From contig CAMEIH010000027.1 in assembly GCA_945917985.1 (NCBI GenBank), positions 1 to 35,748 of the forward strand: 35,748 nucleotides of DNA, in the 5' to 3' direction. The notes under the pieces were generated by a model, which was not told where the DNA came from, searched no databases, and was given only the letters and a program-made list of their open reading frames with translations. The DNA is from an uncultured Clostridium sp. (GTDB lineage Bacteria > Bacillota > Clostridia > Lachnospirales > Lachnospiraceae). Below are positions 15,555 to 27,732 of the stretch, in pieces. The position numbers and the translations under genes are program-made. Each line of letters opens with the position of its first letter. Positions within the stretch are counted from its first letter, which is position 1.

Positions 15555-18095
15555 CTAGTCACCCTTTCTGATATAAGTGATAAATTTATTTCCGTTCTCT
15601 TCAAACCACTCTTTGGAATCGTTCATTCCCATCTTGTAGACCAGATCTCCCTGGGCATCGGGATTCATGATAACCGTATTCTTTTCATTAAAACCAATCA
15701 GCAGTACCGAGCTTCCGTCTTTCATGAGCACCAGTACCGGAATATCCTGATTTACATAGTAAAGCACATCCTCGAGACTGCAGCCGGTGAGATCCAGAAT
15801 GGTGACATCCTCCAGATTATCCTCAAGGATCTTAACTGCATTCTCTCCTCTGTCTAAAAGATACTGACAATTTCTGCTGATTCCCTCATACTCAAGTATG
15901 GTGTCCAGACACACGGCTGTGGAGTGCTTATCTTCCGTCACCGATGCCCCCTTAATTGCCATGATTTGATTCTTCAGGCTTCTGTTTCCTTTCATCCACA
16001 CATAGGTGCCGTCATCATCCACCACGACTCCCGATACCTTGCTGGCCAGACTGACCGCATTTCCCTCATCCATAAAGATGCCTTCGATACCGTTCTTTCC
16101 GTAAACATAATATCTGCCGGCCCCCGTATCCGTATCGGTGATTTCAACGTTCCTGCCTCCCTCAAACAATACTTCTTTGGGCGTCAGGAATTTCAGGGAA
16201 GCTTTTTCCACCTCGTCCTTTAAAACAATCCTTGTGATTTTCTCATAGACATCGATAGCTACCTTTTCTATGGAATTTACGGTACTTTCTGTCACTTCTG
16301 CGCTGACGATCTGATCATCATTGATTTCCTCATATTCTCCGTTCTCATTTTTCCGGACACGCTTTAAGGTAATCTGGTTATCCACCACGCTGCCCGCTGT
16401 CACATAGACATTTTCCTGCTCATATTCTTTCAGAACTCCTTCTGCCTCGTTCTGTATGACCACACGGTACATAGGAAAAACAGTATTTCCCGTATTGTCA
16501 AGCACGATATCGCTCTCCCTGGCAATTCCGTAGATCAAATCTTCTTCCATGAAACCAATGGGAGCAATCACCTCTCCGTTTCCTGCCTTGATGCTGGTCT
16601 GCACACCGGTATTAAGGTTCATCAGAATCAGCTCCTTGCCCCGATAAAGCTCGTTTTCCTTCTGCCACACCACCATTTTATTGCTGTCCGACATCTGATA
16701 ACAGCCTTCCTTCAAATCCTTGGCAACTACCTCAAAGGACTGGCTGAGCGCACTGATTCCGTAAATCTCATTGTTAAGCATCAGATACAGTGTTCCCTGC
16801 TTATTGATATAGAACAGCTGCCGAATCTCTGCCATGAGTAGCTCCGGTGACTTGTAATAAGGAATATAGGAGAGCTCCTCGGTTGTATTGACGGTACTGT
16901 CGTAATAGTAGACCGAAATTCCAACCTTTCCCTCATGCCTCCCCCGGTTCATATACCCATATACCATAAAGGTCACATTTCCGCCCTCATCCACATTCAG
17001 GATCTGAATCTTGTGCATGTCATACAGGGTTCTGGCATCACTGTTATCTCTATTATAAAATCCAAAAAGATGTGCAAGCTTTCCATCCACCACATTATAG
17101 CTGTACAATCTGTTGCCTGTCACAAATGCAAGCACGCTGCCGCCATCACTTTCCATCAATGACACATCTTCTCCCGTAATCCCTAATAAGATCTTATTGC
17201 CGGAAAAGACTTCATCGGAAGCAGTAAAGAACTGATCCATGGTTCTTTCATAATCAAGCAGATACATGCGGTCTGCGGTGTAGCGGACACGATAAAATTC
17301 TTCTACCCGGTAGTAATTGGTATTCTTTCCGGCTCCGTCATAAACAATATAATTTAACAGAAAGCTTCCTGTCTGGGAGCTCAGTTCCCTGATCGTGACG
17401 GAAGGCTCCGTGATCTTCTTTACCTTCAGATCTCCCCATGTGACCTGGTTAAAGCTGCTGTGAATATCCACCTTTCCCAGTGTCGTGTTGTCTCCCTCGG
17501 AATTGGACTCCAGATATTTGGTGAGTTCCTTCGCCTGTTCCTTGTCAAATGTTTTTTCCGAAAAATCCAGCACATAATCAAGTTTTTCTGCAGTATGATC
17601 ATTTTCCGAATAGATGATCCTTGTATAATAGCGAATTTCTTTTCCATCCTCTGTGGTCAAAAGGATTACCAGCACATATTCTTTCTCACTGTCAATCAGA
17701 TCCTTAAGTCCAAAGGAGGCTGTGATCTTGTCTTCCTGCTGCGTAAACTCCTGTACTTTGGTGCTCTCCACAAGACGCTCTCCGTCAATGCTTCTGACTT
17801 CATAAGCAATTTCCCTGATCTGTGCCCCAAAGCAATCAATCTCGATGGAAACCTTTCTGCCGGGAAGAAGCGGTGTGATGCTCTCCCGCATATAATTGAC
17901 TTCCATCACTTCATCATAACCGTGAAGCTCATTGACAGACTTTCCGTCATACTTCATAGTCACTACAGGAAAGGAGGCTTCCGCCATCTGTACGGTCATA
18001 TCCGTATTTCCCTGATTCATAATTTTACTGATAATAAAAAGGGCAGCGAGAAATACCGCTATAACAATGGTCCCTTTCAAAATAATTTTCTTCAT
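15555..18095 (-). CDS. Large membrane-anchored protein with degenerate C39-like domain
   Basis: 846 residues with an N-terminal membrane anchor (residues about 7-25, KGTIVIAVFLAALFIISKIM) and a long extracellular part rich in beta strands. It includes stretches such as GNRLYSYNVVDGKLAHLFGF that look like propeller blades. The last 120 residues resemble a C39-type papain-like domain: a Cys in STAVCLDTILEYEGISRN, then DIPVLVLMKDGSSVLLIGFN, where active enzymes have GHxVVVxGY. Here the His position is Ser, so the domain is probably inactive. I know no assigned function. It follows the methyltransferase gene at 18129 by 33 bases and likely shares its transcript. Confidence 0.75.
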   Translation of the reverse strand: MKKIILKGTIVIAVFLAALFIISKIMNQGNTDMTVQMAEASFPVVTMKYDGKSVNELHGYDEVMEVNYMRESITPLLPGRKVSIEIDCFGAQIREIAYEVRSIDGERLVESTKVQEFTQQEDKITASFGLKDLIDSEKEYVLVILLTTEDGKEIRYYTRIIYSENDHTAEKLDYVLDFSEKTFDKEQAKELTKYLESNSEGDNTTLGKVDIHSSFNQVTWGDLKVKKITEPSVTIRELSSQTGSFLLNYIVYDGAGKNTNYYRVEEFYRVRYTADRMYLLDYERTMDQFFTASDEVFSGNKILLGITGEDVSLMESDGGSVLAFVTGNRLYSYNVVDGKLAHLFGFYNRDNSDARTLYDMHKIQILNVDEGGNVTFMVYGYMNRGRHEGKVGISVYYYDSTVNTTEELSYIPYYKSPELLMAEIRQLFYINKQGTLYLMLNNEIYGISALSQSFEVVAKDLKEGCYQMSDSNKMVVWQKENELYRGKELILMNLNTGVQTSIKAGNGEVIAPIGFMEEDLIYGIARESDIVLDNTGNTVFPMYRVVIQNEAEGVLKEYEQENVYVTAGSVVDNQITLKRVRKNENGEYEEINDDQIVSAEVTESTVNSIEKVAIDVYEKITRIVLKDEVEKASLKFLTPKEVLFEGGRNVEITDTDTGAGRYYVYGKNGIEGIFMDEGNAVSLASKVSGVVVDDDGTYVWMKGNRSLKNQIMAIKGASVTEDKHSTAVCLDTILEYEGISRNCQYLLDRGENAVKILEDNLEDVTILDLTGCSLEDVLYYVNQDIPVLVLMKDGSSVLLIGFNEKNTVIMNPDAQGDLVYKMGMNDSKEWFEENGNKFITYIRKGD

Positions 18096-18128
18096 ACCAA
18101 AATCTCCCGGGCAGATGGAACCTGCCTG

Positions 18129-19289
18129 TTATTCTTTCTCATTCAGCAGCTTCTGAAGGGTAGTGTTCACATGGAAAAAATCGGTTACCTCCTGAATTCC
18201 TGTTTTCCCGCACTCCTTATTTTTCACTGCTCTTATCAGTATATTCTTAGGGGTATGTTCCATGTCAATAAATTCAAGGATCTGGGTATCATAGCCCCGT
18301 TCCTCTAAGAGGTTGGCACGTACTGCGTCCGTGAGAAGGGCTGACAGCCGTTCCCGGATCAGACCGTATTTGAAAACAGGCGAGAACAATTCGTTTTCTA
18401 TCTGTTTATTTACCTCGTGCTGACAACAGGGCACAGAAAAAATTACTCTCGCATCCCAGTCTATGGCCTTTTTCAAGGCATAGTCCGTAGCCGTATCACA
18501 GGCATGGAGAGTCACCACCATGTCCACCTTTTCCGTTCCCTCAAACTTGGCAATATCTCCCTTCAGAAAGCAGAGCTTGTCATATCCGTATTTTTCCGCC
18601 AGAGCATTACAGTGATCAATCACATCCTCCTTGAGATCCAGTCCCGTGATCGTCACATCCCTCTTCTTCAGTTCGTGAAGATAATAATACAGCGCAAAGG
18701 TGAGATAGGATTTCCCGCATCCGAAATCGATAATATGAATGCTTTCCTCTTTTTCGAAAACGGGAAGCACATCCTCCACAAATTCAAGGTATCTGTTGAT
18801 CTGCCTGAATTTGTCATACCTGGCATGTACTACCCTGCCGTCCTTCGTCTGCACGCCAAGATCCACCAGAAAAGGAACCGGTTTTCCCTCCTCGAGTATA
18901 TATTTTTTTACCCGGTTGTGGGACAGATCCGGCAAAATTCCCTGCACGAATTCTCCCTTTTCCGCTTTCTTCCTGATCGCCTTTATCGTGATCTTCCCCT
19001 TTTTGCTGACAAGGGCAGTGACCTTAAGCTCCGTGCTCTCACCCTCCAGCTGCCTGAAATCCTGCTCCATATATCTTGCGATCTTATCAAGAGCCGTCTG
19101 CCTGTCCAGATTGTCATGAAACACCTTTGTGCCCTCATAGACGGTCTGTTGAAACACCACCTGTTCCTTCACCATAACAGGTCTCACTTTTATTTTAAAT
19201 GCTCCCGCCTTCTGTCTGGGATTGCTGATAATGATCTGGTATAGCTTTTCAGACAGAAGGGAAGCAAGGACTTTCTTCAGTTCTTCCAT
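18129..19289 (-). CDS. SAM-dependent methyltransferase (Methyltransf_32 type)
   Basis: 386 residues. An N-terminal region of about 160 residues rich in Lys and beta strands is followed by a Rossmann methyltransferase core: motif I is IIDFGCGKSYLTFALYYYL (about 190-208), then an acidic loop TGLDLKEDVIDHC, and VTLHACDTATDYAL. The signature FSVPCCQHEVNKQ is typical of the GSTCD/METTL25-like group. The substrate is unknown; the group is suspected to act on RNA. It sits between a small conserved gene (17 bases upstream) and the anchored protein gene, probably one operon. Confidence 0.82.
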   Translation of the reverse strand: MEELKKVLASLLSEKLYQIIISNPRQKAGAFKIKVRPVMVKEQVVFQQTVYEGTKVFHDNLDRQTALDKIARYMEQDFRQLEGESTELKVTALVSKKGKITIKAIRKKAEKGEFVQGILPDLSHNRVKKYILEEGKPVPFLVDLGVQTKDGRVVHARYDKFRQINRYLEFVEDVLPVFEKEESIHIIDFGCGKSYLTFALYYYLHELKKRDVTITGLDLKEDVIDHCNALAEKYGYDKLCFLKGDIAKFEGTEKVDMVVTLHACDTATDYALKKAIDWDARVIFSVPCCQHEVNKQIENELFSPVFKYGLIRERLSALLTDAVRANLLEERGYDTQILEFIDMEHTPKNILIRAVKNKECGKTGIQEVTDFFHVNTTLQKLLNEKE

Positions 19290-19306
19290 TTTACTTCCTC
19301 TTTTTG

Positions 19307-19690
19307 CTAAAACCTCAAAATTCCGCGGTGGGAATTATGCCTTCTCTTATATATTTCATAGAAGAGCAGAATCTGGATCATGTCGCCCACCCACTCCCAT
19401 TTTTCGGGCGGACTCTCCTTTCCCTCTTCACTTTCTTCTCTCTTTATTCTGTCAAGGATATCTGTGGACAGCTTGTATAGCTGCCATCTGTCAGGAAATT
19501 CATCATAGATCATGCTTCCCTCATAGTCCAGTTTATCCAGAATGGAAGCGATCAGTTTCTGATACTTCTTTGCTTCTGTGGGATACATCTGTTGAAGGTA
19601 TTCCAGGTCTCTGATGATGGAGTCCTCCTCCTGATAATACATGGGAAGAGGATATGTCATATAGAAAGGCAGAATTTTACGTTCATACAT
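19307..19690 (-). CDS. Conserved hypothetical protein
   Basis: 127 residues from the ATG at 19690 (MYERKILPFYMTYPLPMYYQ), preferred over the upstream ATG at 19732 because AAGGAAG precedes it. A predicted alpha-helical protein with a tyrosine/proline-rich beginning, MIYDEFPDRWQLYKLSTDIL in the middle and a basic end. No domain recognised. Position just before the methyltransferase gene suggests co-transcription. Confidence 0.7.
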   Translation of the reverse strand: MYERKILPFYMTYPLPMYYQEEDSIIRDLEYLQQMYPTEAKKYQKLIASILDKLDYEGSMIYDEFPDRWQLYKLSTDILDRIKREESEEGKESPPEKWEWVGDMIQILLFYEIYKRRHNSHRGILRF

Positions 19691-19735
19691 AATTGCAAAG
19701 CTTCCTTGTTTCTTTACAGTTATAGTATGCAAAGA

Positions 19736-19763
19736 GGCAAGTTTTTGAACCTGCCCCTTAAAA
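19736..19763 (-). terminator. Possible terminator of the atp operon
   Basis: Minus strand AGGGGCAGGTT and AACTTGCCTCT can pair with wobble around a 4-5 base loop, but only TTT follows. Weak; some transcripts may read on into the downstream gene. Confidence 0.4.
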
Positions 19764-19768
19764 ATGCA

Positions 19769-20173
19769 CTATTTAATAACATGAATACGCGCCATTGCTC
19801 TCTGCAGTGCCGTCTCTGCACGCAGAATATCTGTCTCAGGAGTTTTGGTGCGAAGTCTCTCCTCCGCTCTTTCCCTGGCACGTTTGGCACGCTCCTCATC
19901 GATTTCCTCCGGCCATTCTATGATCTCTGCAAGGATCACCACCTCATTTTGCAGGATCTCTGCAAATCCCGCATGGAGAGCAGCCTCCTTTGTCTCCTCT
20001 GCCTCGGTAATGGTGAGAATACCGGGACTTATGATCACCGTAGTCGGAACATGTCCTTTTAAGACACCGATCTCACCTTCCGTGGTATTGAATTCCACCA
20101 TGGAAACCTCACCCTGGTAGAAAACACGGTCGGGAGTGACTATTTTAAGTGTAAATAAATTCTGATCTGCCAT
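19769..20173 (-). CDS. atpC: ATP synthase epsilon subunit
   Basis: Central stalk subunit of F1, 134 residues. The N-terminal beta barrel reads FTLKIVTPDRVFYQGEVSMV, then GEIGVLKGHVPTTVII; the C-terminal helical hairpin is rich in Arg and Glu (ERAKRARERAEERLR). Regulates ATP hydrolysis by the synthase. Last gene of the operon, 11 bases after atpD. Confidence 0.97.
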   Translation of the reverse strand: MADQNLFTLKIVTPDRVFYQGEVSMVEFNTTEGEIGVLKGHVPTTVIISPGILTITEAEETKEAALHAGFAEILQNEVVILAEIIEWPEEIDEERAKRARERAEERLRTKTPETDILRAETALQRAMARIHVIK

Positions 20174-20184
20174 CTGTACCCTCC

Positions 20185-21642
<1,458 letters not shown>

Positions 21643-22521
21643 TTAAGAGATCGCGTTTGCTCCCGCGATAATTTCTGTCAATTCCTGTGTGATGGAACCC
21701 TGACGCGCTCTGTTGTAGAGGAGCGTCAATCCGTTAATCATGTCCTCCGCATTGCTGGTCGCGGAATCCATGGCCTGCATTCTCGCACCGTTTTCACTGG
21801 CTACAGACTCCACCATACCGCCATAGATCAGGCTGGTAATATATTTGGGGATCAACAGATTTAAAGCTTCTTCGTCCTCCGGTTCAAAATTCATCAGTGC
21901 CTTGTCCATGGGAGTCTCCTCCCCGGAGCCCTCACCGCCTTCGGGAACACTTCCGTTCACCTCCACGGGAAGAAGCTTCAGTAAAGTGGGAACGTGCACC
22001 ACTGTATTCTTAAACCCGGTATAAGCCAGATAGATCTCACTGATCTCTCCTTTTGCAAACCCTTCGAGAACCTCCTTGCTGATTGCCATGGCATCTGCAT
22101 AAACAGGTTCCTCGATCACATCGGAATAATCCGCCCTGATCTCATAACTCTTTTGCAAAGCATCTTTTCCCTTTTTACCAATGGCATAAATGCACAAATC
22201 CTGATCCTTAAGCTCTCCATGTGTGATCAGCTTGATCACGTTGGAGTTATAACCACCTGCCAGACCTCTGTTGGAGGTGATCACGATAACTGCCTTCTTT
22301 CCGCCCTCTCCGGCCTTAAGGAATCTGTGATCCAGATTCTTTGTGCGGGCCAGGATCGATTGTACCGTGCTGTACATACAGCGGAAATAATCATTGGATT
22401 TTTCTGCATTCTGCTTTGCTCTCTGCAGCTTAACGGTAGAAACAAGCTTCATGGCTTTGGTAATCTGCTGGGTGCTTTGAATACTGCTCTTGCGCCTTTT
22501 TATGTCTCTCATTGAGGCCAT
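21643..22521 (-). CDS. atpG: ATP synthase gamma subunit
   Basis: Rotor shaft of F1, 292 residues. The N-terminal helix has MRDIKRRKSSIQSTQQITKA and the C-terminal helix DSATSNAEDMINGLTLLYNR; these form the coiled coil in the F1 cavity. The middle has VIVITSNRGLAGGYN. An insert with EGGEGSGEETPMDKAL at about residues 195-210 is a loop typical of clostridia. Start at 22521 (MASMRDIKRR), with M4 as alternative. Confidence 0.98.
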   Translation of the reverse strand: MASMRDIKRRKSSIQSTQQITKAMKLVSTVKLQRAKQNAEKSNDYFRCMYSTVQSILARTKNLDHRFLKAGEGGKKAVIVITSNRGLAGGYNSNVIKLITHGELKDQDLCIYAIGKKGKDALQKSYEIRADYSDVIEEPVYADAMAISKEVLEGFAKGEISEIYLAYTGFKNTVVHVPTLLKLLPVEVNGSVPEGGEGSGEETPMDKALMNFEPEDEEALNLLIPKYITSLIYGGMVESVASENGARMQAMDSATSNAEDMINGLTLLYNRARQGSITQELTEIIAGANAIS

Positions 22522-22540
22522 AACTAATCACCTTTTCTTT

Positions 22541-24082
<1,542 letters not shown>

Positions 24083-24087
24083 TTATT

Positions 24088-24639
24088 TTACTGCTCGATT
24101 TTGGTTTTCAGCAGGGTTCTTCGCATTTCAAACAGCTTGGTCTTGATACTGCTGTCAACCACTCTGTCTCCGATGCGGATCACCATGCCGCCGATCAATT
24201 CTTCATCCACCATAAAATGCATTTCCATCTGCTTAAAGGATGTGGTGGCAAGAAGCTTTTCTTCTATTTCTTTCTGCTTTGCCATACTCAGCGGAATCGC
24301 TGTCGTCACATAGGCAATACCGATGCCTTTCAGCTTTTTTACTTCATCAATAAAATAGTCGAGGATCGCATCGATCTCACCATATCTGTCCTTGCTGACA
24401 ACAAGGTGTAAAAAGCCGGAAAGCTCTTTGGAAATTCTTCCTTCAAAGACATCATCCAAAACCTTCAGTTTTTCTTCCTTCAGAATCTTGGGATGATTCA
24501 TCAGCTTGTTAAAGTCCGGATTTTCCTTAAGCACTTCCCTGAGAGCCACAATCTCTGTAAGGAATGCATCTTCTCTGCCTTCCTCCACCGCCAGTTCAAA
24601 CAAAGCTTCTCCATACGTTTTTGAAACTAGCTTAGCCAT
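24088..24639 (-). CDS. atpH: ATP synthase delta subunit
   Basis: Peripheral stalk subunit linking F1 to the b subunits, 183 residues. YGEALFELAVEEGREDAF at the beginning and GGMVIRIGDRVVDSSIKTKL at the end are the usual delta/OSCP motifs. Its start overlaps the end of atpF by 13 bases, indicating coupled translation. Confidence 0.97.
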   Translation of the reverse strand: MAKLVSKTYGEALFELAVEEGREDAFLTEIVALREVLKENPDFNKLMNHPKILKEEKLKVLDDVFEGRISKELSGFLHLVVSKDRYGEIDAILDYFIDEVKKLKGIGIAYVTTAIPLSMAKQKEIEEKLLATTSFKQMEMHFMVDEELIGGMVIRIGDRVVDSSIKTKLFEMRRTLLKTKIEQ

Positions 24640-25145
24640 GTGCTCTCACCTATTTCTTTCAATGTTTCGTTTACAAGACTTTCCTGTACATTCGTATCAA
24701 TGGAAGCCTTCACAATTTTTCCTGCCATCATGGATGCAATGACCACCATCTCGCGTTTCACATCGTCTGCAGCCTTCTTCTTTTCAAGCTCGGCTTCCAC
24801 TCTGGCTCTCTCTATGATCCTTGCCGCTTCTTCCTTGGCGTCTGCCACGATCTTGTTTTCATTTGCAAGCGCCCGTTTTCTGGCATCGCTTAAGATTTCG
24901 TCCGCTTCCTTCTCGATGTTCTTCAGTTTGTCTTCATACTCCGTTTTCAGAGCGGCAGCATCCTCCATATCCTGAGCGGCGCTGTCCAGCTCTCCCTTAA
25001 TCTTCTCCTGCCTTTTTTTCAGAAATTCCCTTGCAGGATTAAAGAGGAAGTAGGATGCAAATAAGAACAAAACGAAGATTGAAATCATCATCAGACCCGC
25101 GTCTGCAATCAACTGCAGATCCAGGTCAAATATTCTCGGTTCCAT
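24627..25145 (-). CDS. atpF: ATP synthase b subunit
   Basis: Membrane-anchored peripheral stalk, 172 residues. One hydrophobic helix (about 16-36, LMMISIFVLFLFASYFL), FNPAREFLKKRQ, then a long Lys/Glu/Ala coiled coil. A single b gene is present, so a homodimer is expected. Confidence 0.97.
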   Translation of the reverse strand: MEPRIFDLDLQLIADAGLMMISIFVLFLFASYFLFNPAREFLKKRQEKIKGELDSAAQDMEDAAALKTEYEDKLKNIEKEADEILSDARKRALANENKIVADAKEEAARIIERARVEAELEKKKAADDVKREMVVIASMMAGKIVKASIDTNVQESLVNETLKEIGESTWLS

Positions 25146-25225
25146 CCGTCAGCCTCCTTTCTGTTATTTTTTATCTGCCTGGAAGAATGCCTTCGGCATT
25201 CTTCTCCGGAAAATTTTTCCGGTTT

Positions 25226-25510
<285 letters not shown>

Positions 25511-25519
25511 TTATTCATT

Positions 25520-26245
25520 TTAATTTTCTTCTGTGGTACATGCATCCGTAATATACGTCATGGTCAGCATACAGAATACATAGGTTTGAATTGCTCCTGA
25601 GAACAAGTCAAAGTACACATGCAGTGCTGCGGGCCAGATAACGGCAAACTTATTAAGGAGTGCATAGATCAGTGCCATGATGGCTGTTCCCGATAAAATA
25701 TTGGCAAACAGACGCAAGGACAATGAGATTGGTACGGCCAGATCGCTGATAATATTGATCGGTGCCCAGATCGGCCACGGCTCACACAATCCCTTAAGCA
25801 CACCCGATACCTTCTGATGCTTAAACTTATTAAAGTGAATCAGCACAAAAGTAATAATGCCGAGTGCAAAGGTCACACCGTAATCGGCTGTGGGTGGGCG
25901 AAGCCCGAGAAGACCCGATATGTTACTGATCAGGATAAAGATAAAGATCGTACCGATATAATTGCGGAAATTAACGGCATATTTACCCATAACGCCGCCG
26001 ATCATGCCATCCAGCATTTCCACGATCAGTTCCACCACATTCTGGAATGCGCCCGGAACTTCCGTTGCATGTCTGATTGCTCTGTTGGCAAACAGGCAGA
26101 ATGCCATAATGATCAGCATGACGATCAAAACACAGACATGGGTTGTTGTGATCCATACGGTCTGTCCAAACAATTCATAAGAGAAAACCCCGTGTATCAT
26201 AAAGTCCACAGATGTGCCTTCCGATAACAAGATTCCCTGCCCCAT
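25520..26245 (-). CDS. atpB: ATP synthase a subunit
   Basis: Stator channel subunit of F0. The start at 26245 (MGQGILLSEGTSVDF) follows AAGGAGG by seven bases and gives 241 residues; a longer frame to 26272 overlaps the preceding gene and is less likely. Five to six helices; the essential Arg is in ISLSLRLFANILSG. It lies 4 bases after the atpI-like gene. Confidence 0.96.
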   Translation of the reverse strand: MGQGILLSEGTSVDFMIHGVFSYELFGQTVWITTTHVCVLIVMLIIMAFCLFANRAIRHATEVPGAFQNVVELIVEMLDGMIGGVMGKYAVNFRNYIGTIFIFILISNISGLLGLRPPTADYGVTFALGIITFVLIHFNKFKHQKVSGVLKGLCEPWPIWAPINIISDLAVPISLSLRLFANILSGTAIMALIYALLNKFAVIWPAALHVYFDLFSGAIQTYVFCMLTMTYITDACTTEEN

Positions 26246-26249
26246 ATTT

Positions 26250-26705
26250 TCACCTCCTTGCCTCCTGCTCATCTGCAGGTTCTTCTACTATAATTTCAGG
26301 GAGAATTTCTTCTCCGTAAAGCAATTTACTTATCTTTTTGGTAAAAGGCTGCATATACGCTGATATCTTAAGTCCCATGATGCCGAGAAAAGCGGTAAGG
26401 GGATTTGCCACTCCGGAAACCGCTGTCAGAATCAGCACCAGAACGATGATCAGATATCTGATGATATTCTGTCTGCTTAAGTAACTTACGGCTCCCTTCT
26501 CTCCCAGATCAAGACCTCTGTCGAGTCCTCTCCACATATGAAAAGCAGCAAATGCGGCAGTCAGGATTCCAATCCACAGCCCTGCACTGTACTCTCCTCT
26601 TTTTGCAAAGGGCAATAAACAGAGCTGGCACAAAATGCCGAAGATCAGGATTCCCGTTTCCAGCTCAAATAAGGTTCTGTTCATCTTCAGAATGCGTGTT
26701 TTCAT
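26250..26705 (-). CDS. AtpI-like membrane protein of the ATP synthase operon
   Basis: 151 residues from the ATG at 26705 (MKTRILKMNRTLFELETG), preceded by GGGAGG at six bases. Four hydrophobic helices, an acidic tail EEILPEIIVEEPADEQE. ATP synthase subunit I family proteins assist c-ring assembly in several bacteria; the family call rests on topology, size and position. Its start overlaps the end of the AtpZ-like gene by 41 bases. Confidence 0.75.
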   Translation of the reverse strand: MKTRILKMNRTLFELETGILIFGILCQLCLLPFAKRGEYSAGLWIGILTAAFAAFHMWRGLDRGLDLGEKGAVSYLSRQNIIRYLIIVLVLILTAVSGVANPLTAFLGIMGLKISAYMQPFTKKISKLLYGEEILPEIIVEEPADEQEARR

Positions 26706-26994
26706 GCTCTGCCTCCCTGCCTTTTTTCTTCTCTTCGGAAGTATGCCTTCCTTTATGGAGATATGCCGAGTCGCTGCTCTGCTTTCCGAATATGTTTTTT
26801 GAAAAGCGGTAAATATTCCAAAAACCCGCCGCGGCCCCCACAAAAAACAGGATAATAACGAGATAGGAAGTTCCAAGTTTCTTATCTAAGAATATACCCA
26901 GAAAAGAACAGATAAGGACAGGAACCAGCATATTGATACCGAACTGTCCGATCATGGTCAAAGACTGATATACATTTCGATTGAATTTATGCAT
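26665..26994 (-). CDS. AtpZ/AtpI-like protein (ATPase_gene1 type)
   Basis: 109 residues from the ATG at 26994 (MHKFNRNVYQSLTMIGQFGI); a TTG at 27009 is an alternative. Two membrane helices with the signature FLDKKLGTSYLVIILFFVG and AAAGFWNIYRF, which is typical of the putative Mg2+/Ca2+-channel-like AtpZ proteins found first in F-ATPase operons. The tail is highly charged. First gene of the operon. Confidence 0.85.
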   Translation of the reverse strand: MHKFNRNVYQSLTMIGQFGINMLVPVLICSFLGIFLDKKLGTSYLVIILFFVGAAAGFWNIYRFSKNIFGKQSSDSAYLHKGRHTSEEKKKGREAEHENTHSEDEQNLI

Positions 26995-27055
26995 TCCTCT
27001 CCCTCTCAAAGGTACTCATCATAGCTTGAAAACGCCTTTACACATACACTTATAG

Positions 27056-27084
27056 ATTATACCCATTTTTTGCATTTATGTCTA
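27056..27084 (-). promoter_or_regulatory. Promoter of the atp operon
   Basis: Minus strand TAGACA (27079-27084), 17 bases, TATAAT (27056-27061), about 60 bases before the first gene. The DUF402 gene diverges from the same 200-bp region. Confidence 0.75.
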
Positions 27085-27194
27085 GGAAAAAAGTTGACTT
27101 TCCATTCATATCAGTGTAGTATTTTGGAAAACAGTTTGTCCATAAAGATTGTATAAAATTTATGTAATTTTTTCATAAACCAAAAGGAGGCATT

Positions 27195-27677
27195 ATGACA
27201 AATCCTGTCCTGTACCGCAGACGACTGATTCCTGACGAATGTATTCCTCTTAAGGATGACCTGATTTTGGAGTGCAATGAAGAACGCATTGTTACCTCCT
27301 GGAATGCGATCCGCCCCAAAAAGGATCTCCATCACGGTTTTTCCTGTTATTTCCTCAAGGAAGGGTTTAAGGTAAGCAAGTTCTATTATGAAGACGGACG
27401 CCTTCTTTACTGGTACTGTGATATCGTGAGCTATGATTACTCGCCTACGGACAACAGACTGATGGTGACGGATCTTCTGGCCGATGTGATCATTTATCCT
27501 GACGGCTTTGTGAAGGTAGTTGATCTCGATGAACTGGTGACTGCCTTGGAATCCCGCTCTATCACTTTGGACACCTTAAAATCCTGTCTGAACAGACTCG
27601 ACAGACTACTGAAGCTCATTTATTCAGGAGGTTTTTCCGAACTGACCTCCCACATTGAGAAATATACCGTTCAATGA
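27195..27677 (+). CDS. DUF402 domain protein
   Basis: 160 residues, AAGGAGG four bases before the ATG. The fold is that of DUF402 proteins (FAU-1/nucleoside phosphatase-like): RPKKDLHHGFSCYFLKEGFK at the front, RLLYWYCDIVSYDYSP, and DLLADVIIYPDGFVKVVDLD, where Asp residues bind metal in relatives. Relatives hydrolyse nucleoside tri- or diphosphates; activity here is not shown. Diverges from the atp operon and converges on the SleB-like gene across a shared terminator. Confidence 0.85.
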   Translation: MTNPVLYRRRLIPDECIPLKDDLILECNEERIVTSWNAIRPKKDLHHGFSCYFLKEGFKVSKFYYEDGRLLYWYCDIVSYDYSPTDNRLMVTDLLADVIIYPDGFVKVVDLDELVTALESRSITLDTLKSCLNRLDRLLKLIYSGGFSELTSHIEKYTVQ

Positions 27678-27693
27678 TCATTTTACAATCAAA

Positions 27694-27723
27694 AATCCTG
27701 CTTCCGAAATAAGAAGCAGGATT
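27694..27723. terminator. Bidirectional terminator
   Basis: AATCCTGCTTC and GAAGCAGGATT form an 11-bp perfect stem with an 8-base loop. T-rich sequence follows on the plus strand and A-rich precedes it, so it serves both convergent genes. Confidence 0.9.
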
Positions 27724-27732
27724 CTTTTCATT

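Noticed and set aside
17460..19244. Long plus-strand frames opposite the anchored protein and methyltransferase genes
   Set aside because: Shadows of convincing minus-strand genes; composition is typical of antisense translation.
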